Positions 1-6,307 of a stretch of DNA of 7,144 nt are shown in pieces. Within the stretch, counting starts at the first letter, position 1; every line of letters begins with the position of its first letter. Below the pieces are notes generated by a model, which was not told the DNA's origin, ran no database searches, and saw nothing but the letters and a program-made list of their open reading frames with translations. The DNA is from Candidatus Omnitrophota bacterium. Its GTDB lineage: Bacteria; Omnitrophota; Gorgyraeia; Gygaellales; Profunditerraquicolaceae. The position numbers were made by a program, and so were the translations under genes. The stretch is from contig JAMWDE010000018.1 in assembly GCA_023818905.1 (NCBI GenBank), forward strand, positions 1 to 7,144, in the 5' to 3' direction.

Positions 1-210
1 TATCTTAGATAGTCCTTCTCTTTCTCCATCATTATTTCCAAATACACCAGCCCAATCACAATCTAATTTTTTTAACTTGGCTACTGCAAAGGGTGCAACG
101 AAATCTCCAGCATGCAAAACAAACCCTACTCTTTGGCGATTGAAGTACTCTACAGCAGAGTCTATTTTAGGTAGATTATCGTGTGTATCTGAAATTATCC
201 CTATCCTCAT
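1..210 (-). CDS. YfcE/MJ0936-type metallophosphoesterase, N-terminal part (cut by window edge)
   Basis: The first 70 residues are visible, starting MRIGIISDTHDN. They hold three of the metal-binding motifs of the calcineurin-like phosphoesterase superfamily: Asp8-x-His10 in SDTHDN, Asp36 in HAGDF, and GNND at residues 58-61. The start at residue 1 and the short spacing between motifs match the small (about 150-180 aa) YfcE/MJ0936 phosphodiesterases. These are soluble two-metal enzymes that cleave phosphodiesters, usually tested on bis-pNPP, with no settled physiological substrate. The C-terminal His motifs lie beyond position 1, so completeness cannot be judged. The ATG overlaps the stop of the upstream DUF151 gene by 4 nt (ATGA, 207-210), which suggests translational coupling. 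No good Shine-Dalgarno sequence precedes it. The family call is firm; the substrate is unknown. Confidence 0.88.
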   Translation of the reverse strand, partial: MRIGIISDTHDNLPKIDSAVEYFNRQRVGFVLHAGDFVAPFAVAKLKKLDCDWAGVFGNNDGEREGLSKI

Positions 211-617
211 TGATTCTGATTGAATATCTCTGATTTGGTAATCACTTCATCTTCCACAAATATAGGCGCATGCGACCTTACCGCCAAGGCAATACTATCA
301 GAAGGCCTGGCGTCAATAATCTTGGTCTTTCCGGATTCGGTCTTTAAGACAATTTTGGCGTGGAAGGTGTTCTCCTCTAATCTATCAATAACGATCTTAT
401 CTATCTTTGCCTCTAAATTCTCAATAGTAGAATGCAAAAGGTCATGGGTAAGCGGGCGAGGAGGGACAAAACCACTGATCTTCAGTTTTATTGCTGAGGC
501 TTCATTCAGGCCAATTACAATAGGAAGAATCCTTGCTCCACCCTTTTCTTTCAAGACAATGAGTTGATCATGTCTTTTCTCATCAATCACAATCTTATTA
601 AGCTCCATCTCTACCAT
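207..617 (-). CDS. Bifunctional nuclease (BFN) domain protein, DUF151
   Basis: This 136-residue protein is essentially one BFN/DUF151 domain. The diagnostic segments are ILPIVIGLNEASAI (30-43), RPLTHDLL (54-61), DARPSDSIALAVR (102-114) and PIFV (118-121). There is no C-terminal UVR domain, which some family members carry. Plant members have been reported to have both DNase and RNase activity. Most bacterial members are uncharacterised, so nuclease function here is inferred from the family only. The ATG at 617 is chosen over the in-frame ATG at 608 because AGGAGG lies 9 nt upstream of it. The gene follows nrdR after 85 nt that hold a nested inverted repeat, and overlaps the downstream phosphoesterase by 4 nt. 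Confidence 0.9.
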   Translation of the reverse strand: MVEMELNKIVIDEKRHDQLIVLKEKGGARILPIVIGLNEASAIKLKISGFVPPRPLTHDLLHSTIENLEAKIDKIVIDRLEENTFHAKIVLKTESGKTKIIDARPSDSIALAVRSHAPIFVEDEVITKSEIFNQNQ

Positions 618-626
618 AGTAAATTT

Positions 627-632
627 CCTCCT
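627..632 (-). promoter_or_regulatory. Strong ribosome-binding site of the DUF151 gene
   Basis: On the minus strand the sequence reads AAGGAGGA (633-626). A perfect AGGAGG ends 9 nt before the ATG at 617. It is one of the strongest Shine-Dalgarno matches in the window, and it fixes the start at 617. Its 5' side directly abuts the inverted repeat at 634-703. Confidence 0.8.
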
Positions 633-633
633 T

Positions 634-703
634 GATTAATCGTTTTGTACCTTAGTGTTATTGGACAGGAATAGAATCCTAAGGTAGATGCGTGACGTTA
701 ATC
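634..703 (-). repeat. Nested imperfect inverted repeat between nrdR and the DUF151 gene
   Basis: Read on the minus strand, three pairs of arms nest inside one another. The outer pair is GATTAACG (703-696) with CGATTAATC (642-634), pairing 6+2 bp around one bulged A. The middle pair is TACCTTAG (686-679) with CTAAGGTA (655-648), 8 bp perfect. The inner pair is TATT (673-670) with AATA (662-659) around a 7-nt loop. The 5' foot begins at the last base of the nrdR stop codon, and the 3' foot ends next to the DUF151 ribosome-binding site. No run of T follows, so it is not a typical intrinsic terminator. It could be an mRNA structure controlling translation, an RNA-processing site, or an operator. 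The middle arms are certain; the outer and inner pairs are AT-rich and could be chance. Confidence 0.45.
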
Positions 704-1179
704 TATCTTGACCTGTGTCGTTTGTGTCTTTTCTCTAATATACCTTTGAGTTCTTCCATAAACTGCCCTAAGTCCTTAAATTGCCTATAAACAGAAGCAA
801 ATCTCACGTATGCCACATCATCCAGTGCTTTCAGTTTTTCCATCACCATCTCGCCTATCTTTGCCGCAGGAACTTCGCGTTCATATTTCTTGTGAATCTG
901 CCTTTCTACCTGCGTAACAATCTCTGTCATCTTATCCATGCTGATAGGCCTTTTTTCGCAAGCCTTAACAATACCTGCCAAGACTTTCTTACGATCAAAT
1001 GGCTGACGCCTACCATCCTTCTTTATCACCATTATAGCTAACTCTTCTATATACTCATAGGTGGTAAAACGCTTGCCACATTGCATACATTCGCGCCTGC
1101 GCCTGATACTCGAACCTTCCTGTGTGGCACGTGAATCTACCACCTTATCTTCTCTGTAACCACAGTATGGACACTTCAT
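703..1179 (-). CDS. nrdR: Transcriptional repressor NrdR
   Basis: NrdR is a zinc-ribbon/ATP-cone repressor that senses dATP and ATP and shuts down ribonucleotide reductase genes by binding paired NrdR boxes. This 158-aa copy has the usual MKCPYC start. Its zinc ribbon is Cys3/Cys6 and Cys31/Cys34 (CMQC), with the basic RRRR stretch (26-29) and the family block RFTTYE (37-42). The ATP-cone follows from about residue 49 ([17 protein letters not shown]) to about 139. The C-terminus is a short basic tail, so the length is slightly above the usual 150 or so. The universal MKCP start supports the ATG at 1179, although no convincing Shine-Dalgarno is visible before it. It lies 79 nt after the dCMP deaminase gene, whose function also concerns dNTP supply. 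No ribonucleotide reductase gene is in the window, so its targets lie elsewhere. Confidence 0.97.
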   Translation of the reverse strand: MKCPYCGYREDKVVDSRATQEGSSIRRRRECMQCGKRFTTYEYIEELAIMVIKKDGRRQPFDRKKVLAGIVKACEKRPISMDKMTEIVTQVERQIHKKYEREVPAAKIGEMVMEKLKALDDVAYVRFASVYRQFKDLGQFMEELKGILEKRHKRHRSR

Positions 1180-1258
1180 AATTCGATTTCGACGCTTAAA
1201 CTATTAAACTCAGTATTCCGTTGTACTTCTGTCCTTAAATGTGGGTATCGGCTACAAG

Positions 1259-1720
1259 TTATTTTGTCCTTACTTTAATCTTGGCTTTTCTCAAGAACTC
1301 CTTTGCCAACTCATCAGGATATCCGTCTGCGATAACAATCTCTTTTATCCCTGCATTGATCAACATCTTACTGCAAATAATACAGGGCTGGTTCGTAACA
1401 TAGAGCGTACTTCCTCTTGTGCTTATGCCATAGAGAGCTGCCTGAAGTAGAACATTCTGCTCTGCATGTAAACCACGACACAACTCATGACGCTGACCAG
1501 AAGGAATCTTTAGTTTTTGCCTGATGCAACCTGTCTCAATACAATGTTTCAATCCAGAAGGTGCGCCATTGTAACCTGTAGCCAAAATCTTCTTATCCTT
1601 TACCAGTACTGCTCCTACCCTACGCCTAATACAGGTAGCCCTTCTAGAAACCAAATCTGCTACTTCTAAAAAATATTCATCCCAACTTGGACGTTTATAT
1701 TTATCTTTAGACTTGGACAT
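1259..1720 (-). CDS. comEB: ComEB-type dCMP deaminase
   Basis: The enzyme deaminates dCMP to dUMP, the substrate of thymidylate synthase. The 153-aa protein shows the zinc-dependent cytidine/deoxycytidylate deaminase signature: HAE at 85-87 (His zinc ligand and catalytic Glu) and PCIIC at 112-116 (Cys113 and Cys116 as ligands). The preceding family block is well kept: KRPSWDEYF (9-17), GAVLVKD (36-42), [10 protein letters not shown] (47-56), then CIETGC (60-65) and [13 protein letters not shown] (77-89). These separate it from tRNA-adenosine and guanine deaminases. The ATG lies 1 nt after the glyA stop and has no clear Shine-Dalgarno, so translation probably depends on termination-reinitiation. 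The symbol follows the B. subtilis homologue; no competence role is implied. Whether dCTP/dTTP control it allosterically cannot be told from the sequence. Confidence 0.95.
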   Translation of the reverse strand: MSKSKDKYKRPSWDEYFLEVADLVSRRATCIRRRVGAVLVKDKKILATGYNGAPSGLKHCIETGCIRQKLKIPSGQRHELCRGLHAEQNVLLQAALYGISTRGSTLYVTNQPCIICSKMLINAGIKEIVIADGYPDELAKEFLRKAKIKVRTK

Positions 1721-1721
1721 A

Positions 1722-2972
1722 CTATCTATATTTAAGTTCGGGGTAAAGCGGAAAATGTTTTAGCAATCTTAATACTTGTTTTTTAATCTGTAATAGCCTT
1801 TCTGGCTCATCTTTTGCTTTGATGGCCTCATCAATAAACCCTGCAATCTGGCGCATCTGGGGTTCCTTCATCCCACGGGTAGTTACTGCCGGTGTCCCCA
1901 AACGTATACCGCTGGTTACCGAAGGGTTCTGAGAATCAAAAGGAATAAGATTTTTATTTACAGTGATACCTGCCTTTTCTAAAATTTGAGATGCCTGTGC
2001 GCCATTCACTCCTTTTTCGGTCACATCTACTAGGATTAAATGCGTATCTGTACCACCCGAAATAATCCTAAAGCCATATTTAGATAAAGCAAACGCTAAT
2101 TCTTTCGCATTATTTACTACCTGATACTGGTAGCGTTTAAATCCTTTGCTCATCGTCTCTTTAAACCCTACTGCCTTGGCAGCAATCACATGCATTAATG
2201 GCCCACCCTGTATACCAGGAAATATGTATGAATCTATCTTTTTGGCAAATTCTTTCTTGCAGATAATAAATCCTCCTCTTGGTCCACGCAGGGTCTTGTG
2301 AGTAGTAGAGGTAACAAAATCTGCATAGGCAACTGGGGATGGATGCAAGCCTGCAGCTACCAATCCTGCGATATGCGCCATATCCACAAACAGATAGGCA
2401 CCTACCTTATCGCATATATCTCTAAATGCCTTGAAATCAATGATACGAGGATAGGCTGAGGCTCCAGCCAGAATCATCTTAGGCTTGTGTTTTTTAGCTA
2501 AATCCATAATCTGATTATAATCTAATCTCTCAGTTTTCCTGTCTACTCCATAAGTAACAATATTATAAAGCATGCCAGAAAAATTATGGGGGTGACCATG
2601 AGTCAGATGTCCACCACAGGCCAAATCCATTGCCAGAACTGTATCGTTTGGCTTCAAGACAGCGAAGTACACTGCCATATTTGCCTGAGTGCCAGAATGT
2701 GCCTGAACATTCACGTGTTCAGCGCCAAATAATTTTTTGGCACGGGCGATAGCAAGCGCCTCTACTTCATCCACATTGGTACAACCTCCATACCAACGCG
2801 CCTTAGGATAACCCTCTGCATATTTATTAGTCAATACCGAACCTTGCGCCTCTAATACTGCCAAAGAGGCAAAATTCTCCGAAGCAATCAACTCTAAATT
2901 TTCCTTTTGTCTCTTTATCTCTCTGATTATAGCCTGATATACTCTCGGATCAATCTTTTTTATATGCTTCAC
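1722..2972 (-). CDS. glyA: Serine hydroxymethyltransferase
   Basis: GlyA is a cytoplasmic PLP enzyme that converts serine and tetrahydrofolate to glycine and 5,10-methylene-tetrahydrofolate. At 416 aa it has normal bacterial length. The PLP-binding lysine is Lys226 within [14 protein letters not shown] (221-234). Other family blocks are LIASENFAS (28-36), TNKYAEGYP (48-56), the YGGC segment (61-64), AHSGTQAN (91-98), LTHG (123-126) and [13 protein letters not shown] (196-208). The start is GTG (2972-2970): no in-frame ATG exists near the N-terminus, and GAGAGG sits 7 nt upstream. This puts the first 23 nt inside the end of rpiB. It stops 1 nt before the dCMP deaminase start. Its products feed both ends of the operon: glycine to PurD, and one-carbon units to purine and dTMP synthesis. 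A threonine-aldolase side activity is common in the family. Confidence 0.98.
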   Translation of the reverse strand: MKHIKKIDPRVYQAIIREIKRQKENLELIASENFASLAVLEAQGSVLTNKYAEGYPKARWYGGCTNVDEVEALAIARAKKLFGAEHVNVQAHSGTQANMAVYFAVLKPNDTVLAMDLACGGHLTHGHPHNFSGMLYNIVTYGVDRKTERLDYNQIMDLAKKHKPKMILAGASAYPRIIDFKAFRDICDKVGAYLFVDMAHIAGLVAAGLHPSPVAYADFVTSTTHKTLRGPRGGFIICKKEFAKKIDSYIFPGIQGGPLMHVIAAKAVGFKETMSKGFKRYQYQVVNNAKELAFALSKYGFRIISGGTDTHLILVDVTEKGVNGAQASQILEKAGITVNKNLIPFDSQNPSVTSGIRLGTPAVTTRGMKEPQMRQIAGFIDEAIKAKDEPERLLQIKKQVLRLLKHFPLYPELKYR

Positions 2973-3417
2973 TTATCTGCCTCTCAATCTCTCTTATCTG
3001 TTCTAATCTGCGCCTATGTCTTCCACCCAAGAAGGTGGTATTTAGCCAAATATTTAGGATGCGTTTGGCCTGTGCATCTTTTACAAATAGGGCTCCCAAA
3101 ACCAAAACATTGCTATTGTTGTGCTGACGTGATAACCGAGCTGCCCTTGTATTATAGCATAGGGCGGCACGCACGCCAGGCAACCTATTAGCCACGATAG
3201 TGTTACCTATGCCTGTTTTGCAGATGAGTATGCCTTGTCTATATCTACCCTGAGAAATCTGCTTGGCTAAACTGAAGGCATACTGCGGATAATCACAACG
3301 CTCCTTAGAGTGAGTACCCAAATCCTTGACGTAAAAACCCTTTTTTTCTAAGTATATCTTAATTTTCTCCTTGAGAGAAAAACCTGCGTGGTCTGAAGCA
3401 ATCAGTAATCTCTTCAT
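2950..3417 (-). CDS. rpiB: Ribose-5-phosphate isomerase B
   Basis: RpiB interconverts ribulose 5-phosphate and ribose 5-phosphate, the precursor of PRPP for purines. The 155-aa protein keeps the RpiB/LacAB fold signature: SDHAG (8-12, with Asp9 and His10), DYPQYA (42-47), [10 protein letters not shown] (62-71, with the catalytic-base Cys66 and Thr68), RAALC (83-87), His99 in RQHNNSN, and the phosphate-binding Arg133 and Arg137 of GGRHRRR. Two positions depart from the usual text. Lys67 replaces the Gly of CGTGIG, and the usual HNDAN reads HNNSN. The Cys66 base and the Tyr-free loop favour RpiB over LacA/LacB, but allose-6-phosphate or other sugar-phosphate isomerase activity is possible. The ATG overlaps the stop of the upstream fusion gene (ATGA, 3414-3417), and its own end overlaps glyA by 23 nt. 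Confidence 0.93.
   Translation of the reverse strand: MKRLLIASDHAGFSLKEKIKIYLEKKGFYVKDLGTHSKERCDYPQYAFSLAKQISQGRYRQGILICKTGIGNTIVANRLPGVRAALCYNTRAARLSRQHNNSNVLVLGALFVKDAQAKRILNIWLNTTFLGGRHRRRLEQIREIERQISEAYKKD
2980..2985 (-). promoter_or_regulatory. Ribosome-binding site deciding the GTG start of glyA
   Basis: GAGAGG on the minus strand lies 7 nt before the GTG at 2972-2970, inside the last codons of rpiB. It supports the GTG start and a 23-nt overlap between the two genes. Confidence 0.6.
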
Positions 3418-4478
3418 ATCAATTCTGCTACCTTCTCTATTGCTTCTTTAATCACAGTAAAGACACTTTCATAGAAAGCCAAAGGCTTGCCAATAGGGTC
3501 AGGTATATCTAGATTGTTATCTCTTATTTTAGCAAATTCCTTTAATAAAAACACCCTATTTTTTGCCTGAGGCATCAATTCTACAATTCTATCTTCCTGA
3601 AATTTCTCCATCACCAGAATTATGTCAGACTTACCGATCATCGGAGCAGTAACCTTCTGTGAGAAATGGGAACTTACATCCAAGCCTTCTCTCTCCAAAA
3701 GTCCTTTTGTTTCGGGAGTCGCTCCTAAGCCAGCTAACATCATAATCCCTGCAGACAAGACCTCCACATCTTGGCGGTTCTTCTCTTTCAATTTCTTCTC
3801 CAAAAGCGCCTTTGCCATTACTGAGCGACAGGAGTTGCCAGTACAAACAAAAAGTAGAATCTTCTTGTTAACTATCTCTTCAATATCCTTCCTCTCTATA
3901 GCTGATTCGCGCAATATCTGAACAGATGCTTTGGTCAAATCTACCAGTGTTGACTCCTTGCCTAAACGGGTCTGACCTGCATCTATAGCGAAATCTACCA
4001 GACCATTAAAATCAGCAATGGCTTCTGAAAAATTCTTTGGTGGAGGTTTTCCTGAAATATTGGCTGAAGGACAAACCACTGGTACCTGCGCTCTGGCAAT
4101 AACCTTAAAGGCTATCTCGTCATCAGGCAGGCGTATACCTATATTAGCAGGCCCTTTCTTGGATTTAAATATCAAGGTCAACGGCCCTGGCCAAAACCTA
4201 TCCATCAGTTTGTATCCAGAAACAGGAATATCCTGTGCAAACTCTTCTACGCTTTCTTTCTTATAAATATGTAAAGTAAAGGGCTTGTGTTTTGGCCTGG
4301 ACTTAATCTGGAACAATCGCTCAATCGCATCTGTATTGAGCATATTGGCGGCTATGCCATAAACTGTCTCTGTAGGGATAATTACCAACCCACCATTTTT
4401 GATAATCTCGGCAGCTTCTTTAAGAGAGTTCTCGTCAGGATTTCGTCTATCCAATTTAACAATCTTGGTATGTATCAT
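3414..4478 (-). CDS. TsaC/YrdC threonylcarbamoyl-AMP synthase fused to a low-molecular-weight (YwlE-like) protein phosphatase
   Basis: One 354-aa frame joins two enzymes normally made separately. Residues 1 to about 200 are a YrdC/TsaC domain, which makes threonylcarbamoyl-AMP from Thr, bicarbonate and ATP for the t6A37 modification of tRNA. It shows IIPTETVYGIAAN (33-45), the KxR motif Lys59/Arg61 in IKSRPKHKPF, WPGPLTLIF (96-104), PSANISGKP (137-145), STLVD (176-180) and ILRE (188-191). There is no Sua5 C-terminal domain. Residues about 205-354 are an LMW-PTP domain. Its P-loop is CTGNSCRS with catalytic Cys212 and Arg218, and the general acid is Asp327 in IPDP. The P-loop resembles CTGNTCRS of the B. 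subtilis arginine phosphatase YwlE rather than the usual tyrosine-phosphatase loop with Ile. Protein-arginine phosphatase activity is therefore an inference. The gene overlaps purE and rpiB by 4 nt each. Confidence 0.93.
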   Translation of the reverse strand: MIHTKIVKLDRRNPDENSLKEAAEIIKNGGLVIIPTETVYGIAANMLNTDAIERLFQIKSRPKHKPFTLHIYKKESVEEFAQDIPVSGYKLMDRFWPGPLTLIFKSKKGPANIGIRLPDDEIAFKVIARAQVPVVCPSANISGKPPPKNFSEAIADFNGLVDFAIDAGQTRLGKESTLVDLTKASVQILRESAIERKDIEEIVNKKILLFVCTGNSCRSVMAKALLEKKLKEKNRQDVEVLSAGIMMLAGLGATPETKGLLEREGLDVSSHFSQKVTAPMIGKSDIILVMEKFQEDRIVELMPQAKNRVFLLKEFAKIRDNNLDIPDPIGKPLAFYESVFTVIKEAIEKVAELI

Positions 4479-4960
4479 AATTTTATCTTTGTACTTATAA
4501 TCTTTCTACGCATCTTCTTTCTTAAGCTAAAAAGTTTCTGCTGTATCCTTTTATCTTTACAAGCCAAGATCTCCAAAGCGAATAAAGCAGCGTTTCTTGC
4601 TCCAGATTTTCCTATCGCCATACAAGCTACAGGAATACCTGCAGGCATCTGAACAGTTGACAGCAAAGAATCCAAACCCTTCAAATTTTTGGTTTCTATA
4701 GGTATCCCTATAACTGGAGCAATAGTATGAGAAGCGATCACCCCTGCCAAGGCGGCAGCCCCTCCTGCAGCAGCAATAAAAATGTGTGTTCCTTTCTTAG
4801 AAAATCTCTCCACATATTCAACTAACTCCTTGGGTGTGCGATGCGCAGATAAAACTCTCACTTCAAAATCAACCCTAAATTCCTTTAAAACATCTATGGC
4901 CTCATTTACAATCTCCAAATCAGATTGACTGCCCATAACAATGCTAATAGGTTTAGACAT
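4475..4960 (-). CDS. purE: N5-carboxyaminoimidazole ribonucleotide mutase, class I PurE
   Basis: Class I PurE moves the carboxyl group of N5-CAIR to carbon 4, giving CAIR in de novo purine synthesis. With the start used here it has 161 aa, normal for the family. It shows MGSQSDLE near the N-terminus, SAHRTP with the catalytic His (residue 40), AAGGAAALAGVIASHT followed by PVIGIP, and the late STVQMPAGIPVA and GARNAAL blocks. The ATG at 4960 is preferred over the one at 4972 because GGAGG lies 5 nt before it and MSKPISIVMGS aligns with typical PurE starts. The upstream ATG has no ribosome-binding site. Class I PurE normally needs PurK to make N5-CAIR; purK is not in the window. The C-terminal 25 or so residues are Lys/Arg-rich. 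The gene lies directly after purD, and its stop overlaps the next ATG (ATGA, 4475-4478). Confidence 0.95.
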   Translation of the reverse strand: MSKPISIVMGSQSDLEIVNEAIDVLKEFRVDFEVRVLSAHRTPKELVEYVERFSKKGTHIFIAAAGGAAALAGVIASHTIAPVIGIPIETKNLKGLDSLLSTVQMPAGIPVACMAIGKSGARNAALFALEILACKDKRIQQKLFSLRKKMRRKIISTKIKL

Positions 4961-4965
4961 CACTG

Positions 4966-4970
4966 CCTCC
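4966..4970 (-). promoter_or_regulatory. Ribosome-binding site deciding the purE start
   Basis: GGAGG on the minus strand, 5 nt before the ATG at 4960, selects that ATG. The site overlaps the alternative in-frame ATG at 4972, which would add MEAV and has no site of its own. Confidence 0.7.
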
Positions 4971-4981
4971 ATCTTAATAAG

Positions 4982-6286
4982 TTAAAGTATAAACTCAGTT
5001 ATCGCCTTCCTTCCTATATCCCGACGATAATGCATCCCTTCAAACCTGATCTTCTCTACTGCTTGGTAAGTCCTGTCTATTGCAGATCTTATATCTTCTC
5101 CTAATCCTGCTACACCCAAAACCCTTCCACCGTCAGTCAGATATCTAACTGTTGACTGCTGAGTGGTAGGTAGTAATCTTTTTGTGCCGGCATGGAAGAT
5201 TATAATGTCCTTCATCTTAGCTACTTCTTCTAAACCAATTATCTCTTTACCTTTCTCGTACTTACCAGGGTAGCCTCCTGAGGCAACCACTACACAAACA
5301 CAGGCGCGACCGTCCCAATCCAGATTCTTATACCGCCATAATCTAGACTCAGTGGTAGCAAAAAGGACTTCCGCCAAATCTGATTTTAAACGTGGAAGGA
5401 TTGCCTGAGTCTCGGGATCACCAAAGCGGACATTAAACTCTAAGACCTTAGGACCTTCTGAAGTAAGCATAATCCCAGCGTACAAGGCGCCTATGTATTC
5501 TATGCCCTCCTTTGCTAAACCATCTATTATGCGATAGATAATCTTTTCTAAAACCTCGCCAAATACACCCTCAGTGACTATTGGCGCAGGCGAGTATGCT
5601 CCCATGCCACCTGTGTTTGGACCGCGGTCATAATCAAATACCCGCTTGTGGTCCTGACTTGAAGCCAGAGGTATAACCGTCCTTCCGTCTGTGATAGCGA
5701 TAATAGAGGCCTCCTGTCCTTCTAAACACTCCTCGATAATCAACCGCCTACCTGCCTCACCAAAAATCTGTTCCTCCATTATAGACTTAACTGCCTGATA
5801 GGCTTCATCTGGGGTTCTGGCTACAACCACACCCTTACCTTGTGCCAGTCCATCTGCCTTAACTACGCAAGGCGTACCTATCTTTTTAATGTATCTTTTT
5901 GCCCCATCAGGTTCATCAAAAACTTTAAAATCTGCAGTAGGAACATTGTATTTTGCCATTAACTCCTTGGCAAATACCTTACTCGCCTCTAAAAAGGAGG
6001 CAGATCTACTCGGCCCAAATATCCTTAGCTTATAATTATTGAACTCATCTACAATCCCTTGCGCCAAGGGTGCCTCAGGACCAACTACAGTTAGGTCAAC
6101 TTTTTCTTTTCTGGCAAAATCCTTCAACCTAGAGATATCCTCTGGTCTTATCTCAATACATTCTGCCTCTTGAGAAATCCCGGCATTTCCTGGTGCACAA
6201 AAAATCTTATCTACCAATTTAGATTGCGAGAGCTTCCAAACCAAGGCGTGTTCCCTACCACCTGAACCAACAACTAAGATACGCAT
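4982..6286 (-). CDS. purD: Phosphoribosylamine-glycine ligase (GAR synthetase)
   Basis: PurD joins phosphoribosylamine and glycine with ATP to form glycinamide ribonucleotide, the second step of purine synthesis. The 434-aa protein has the usual bacterial length and all PurD subdomains. These are an N-terminal Rossmann-like domain starting MRILVVGSGGREHAL (1-15), with the VVGPEAPL block (67-74), and the ATP-grasp domain with VVKADGLAQGKGV (141-153). Next come the family signature DYDRGPNTGGMGAYSP (218-233) and the metal-binding segment EFNVRFGDPETQ (283-294), and then the C-terminal GAR-synthetase domain. It begins 21 nt after the trpB2 stop with no clear Shine-Dalgarno, and ends 21 nt before the preferred purE start. 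Glycine for the reaction can come from GlyA encoded downstream in the same run. Confidence 0.98.
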   Translation of the reverse strand: MRILVVGSGGREHALVWKLSQSKLVDKIFCAPGNAGISQEAECIEIRPEDISRLKDFARKEKVDLTVVGPEAPLAQGIVDEFNNYKLRIFGPSRSASFLEASKVFAKELMAKYNVPTADFKVFDEPDGAKRYIKKIGTPCVVKADGLAQGKGVVVARTPDEAYQAVKSIMEEQIFGEAGRRLIIEECLEGQEASIIAITDGRTVIPLASSQDHKRVFDYDRGPNTGGMGAYSPAPIVTEGVFGEVLEKIIYRIIDGLAKEGIEYIGALYAGIMLTSEGPKVLEFNVRFGDPETQAILPRLKSDLAEVLFATTESRLWRYKNLDWDGRACVCVVVASGGYPGKYEKGKEIIGLEEVAKMKDIIIFHAGTKRLLPTTQQSTVRYLTDGGRVLGVAGLGEDIRSAIDRTYQAVEKIRFEGMHYRRDIGRKAITEFIL

Positions 6287-6307
6287 CGTTTCTATTTAGG
6301 TTGGATT

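Noticed and set aside
220..567. Plus-strand open frame of 115 codons opposite the DUF151 gene
   Set aside because: It lies wholly antisense to a clearly conserved gene, has no recognisable family features, and has no plausible ribosome-binding site. It is a shadow frame.
618..702. NrdR box or sigma-70 promoter ahead of the DUF151 gene
   Set aside because: No match to the ACACWATATATWGTGT-like box, and no -35/-10 pair with acceptable spacing was found by eye.
634..703. Inverted repeat as an intrinsic terminator after nrdR
   Set aside because: The bases after the 3' arm are AAGGAGGA rather than a T-run, and they serve as the ribosome-binding site of the next gene.
3631..3846. Minus-strand 71-codon frame inside the phosphatase half of the fusion
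   Set aside because: It is an alternative frame of the fusion gene, whose own frame contains the catalytic Cys/Arg loop. It has no independent support.
4287..4652. Plus-strand open frame of 121 codons across the purE/tsaC junction
   Set aside because: It is antisense to two well-supported genes. The hydrophobic stretch comes from reading AT-rich antisense codons, not from a real membrane protein.
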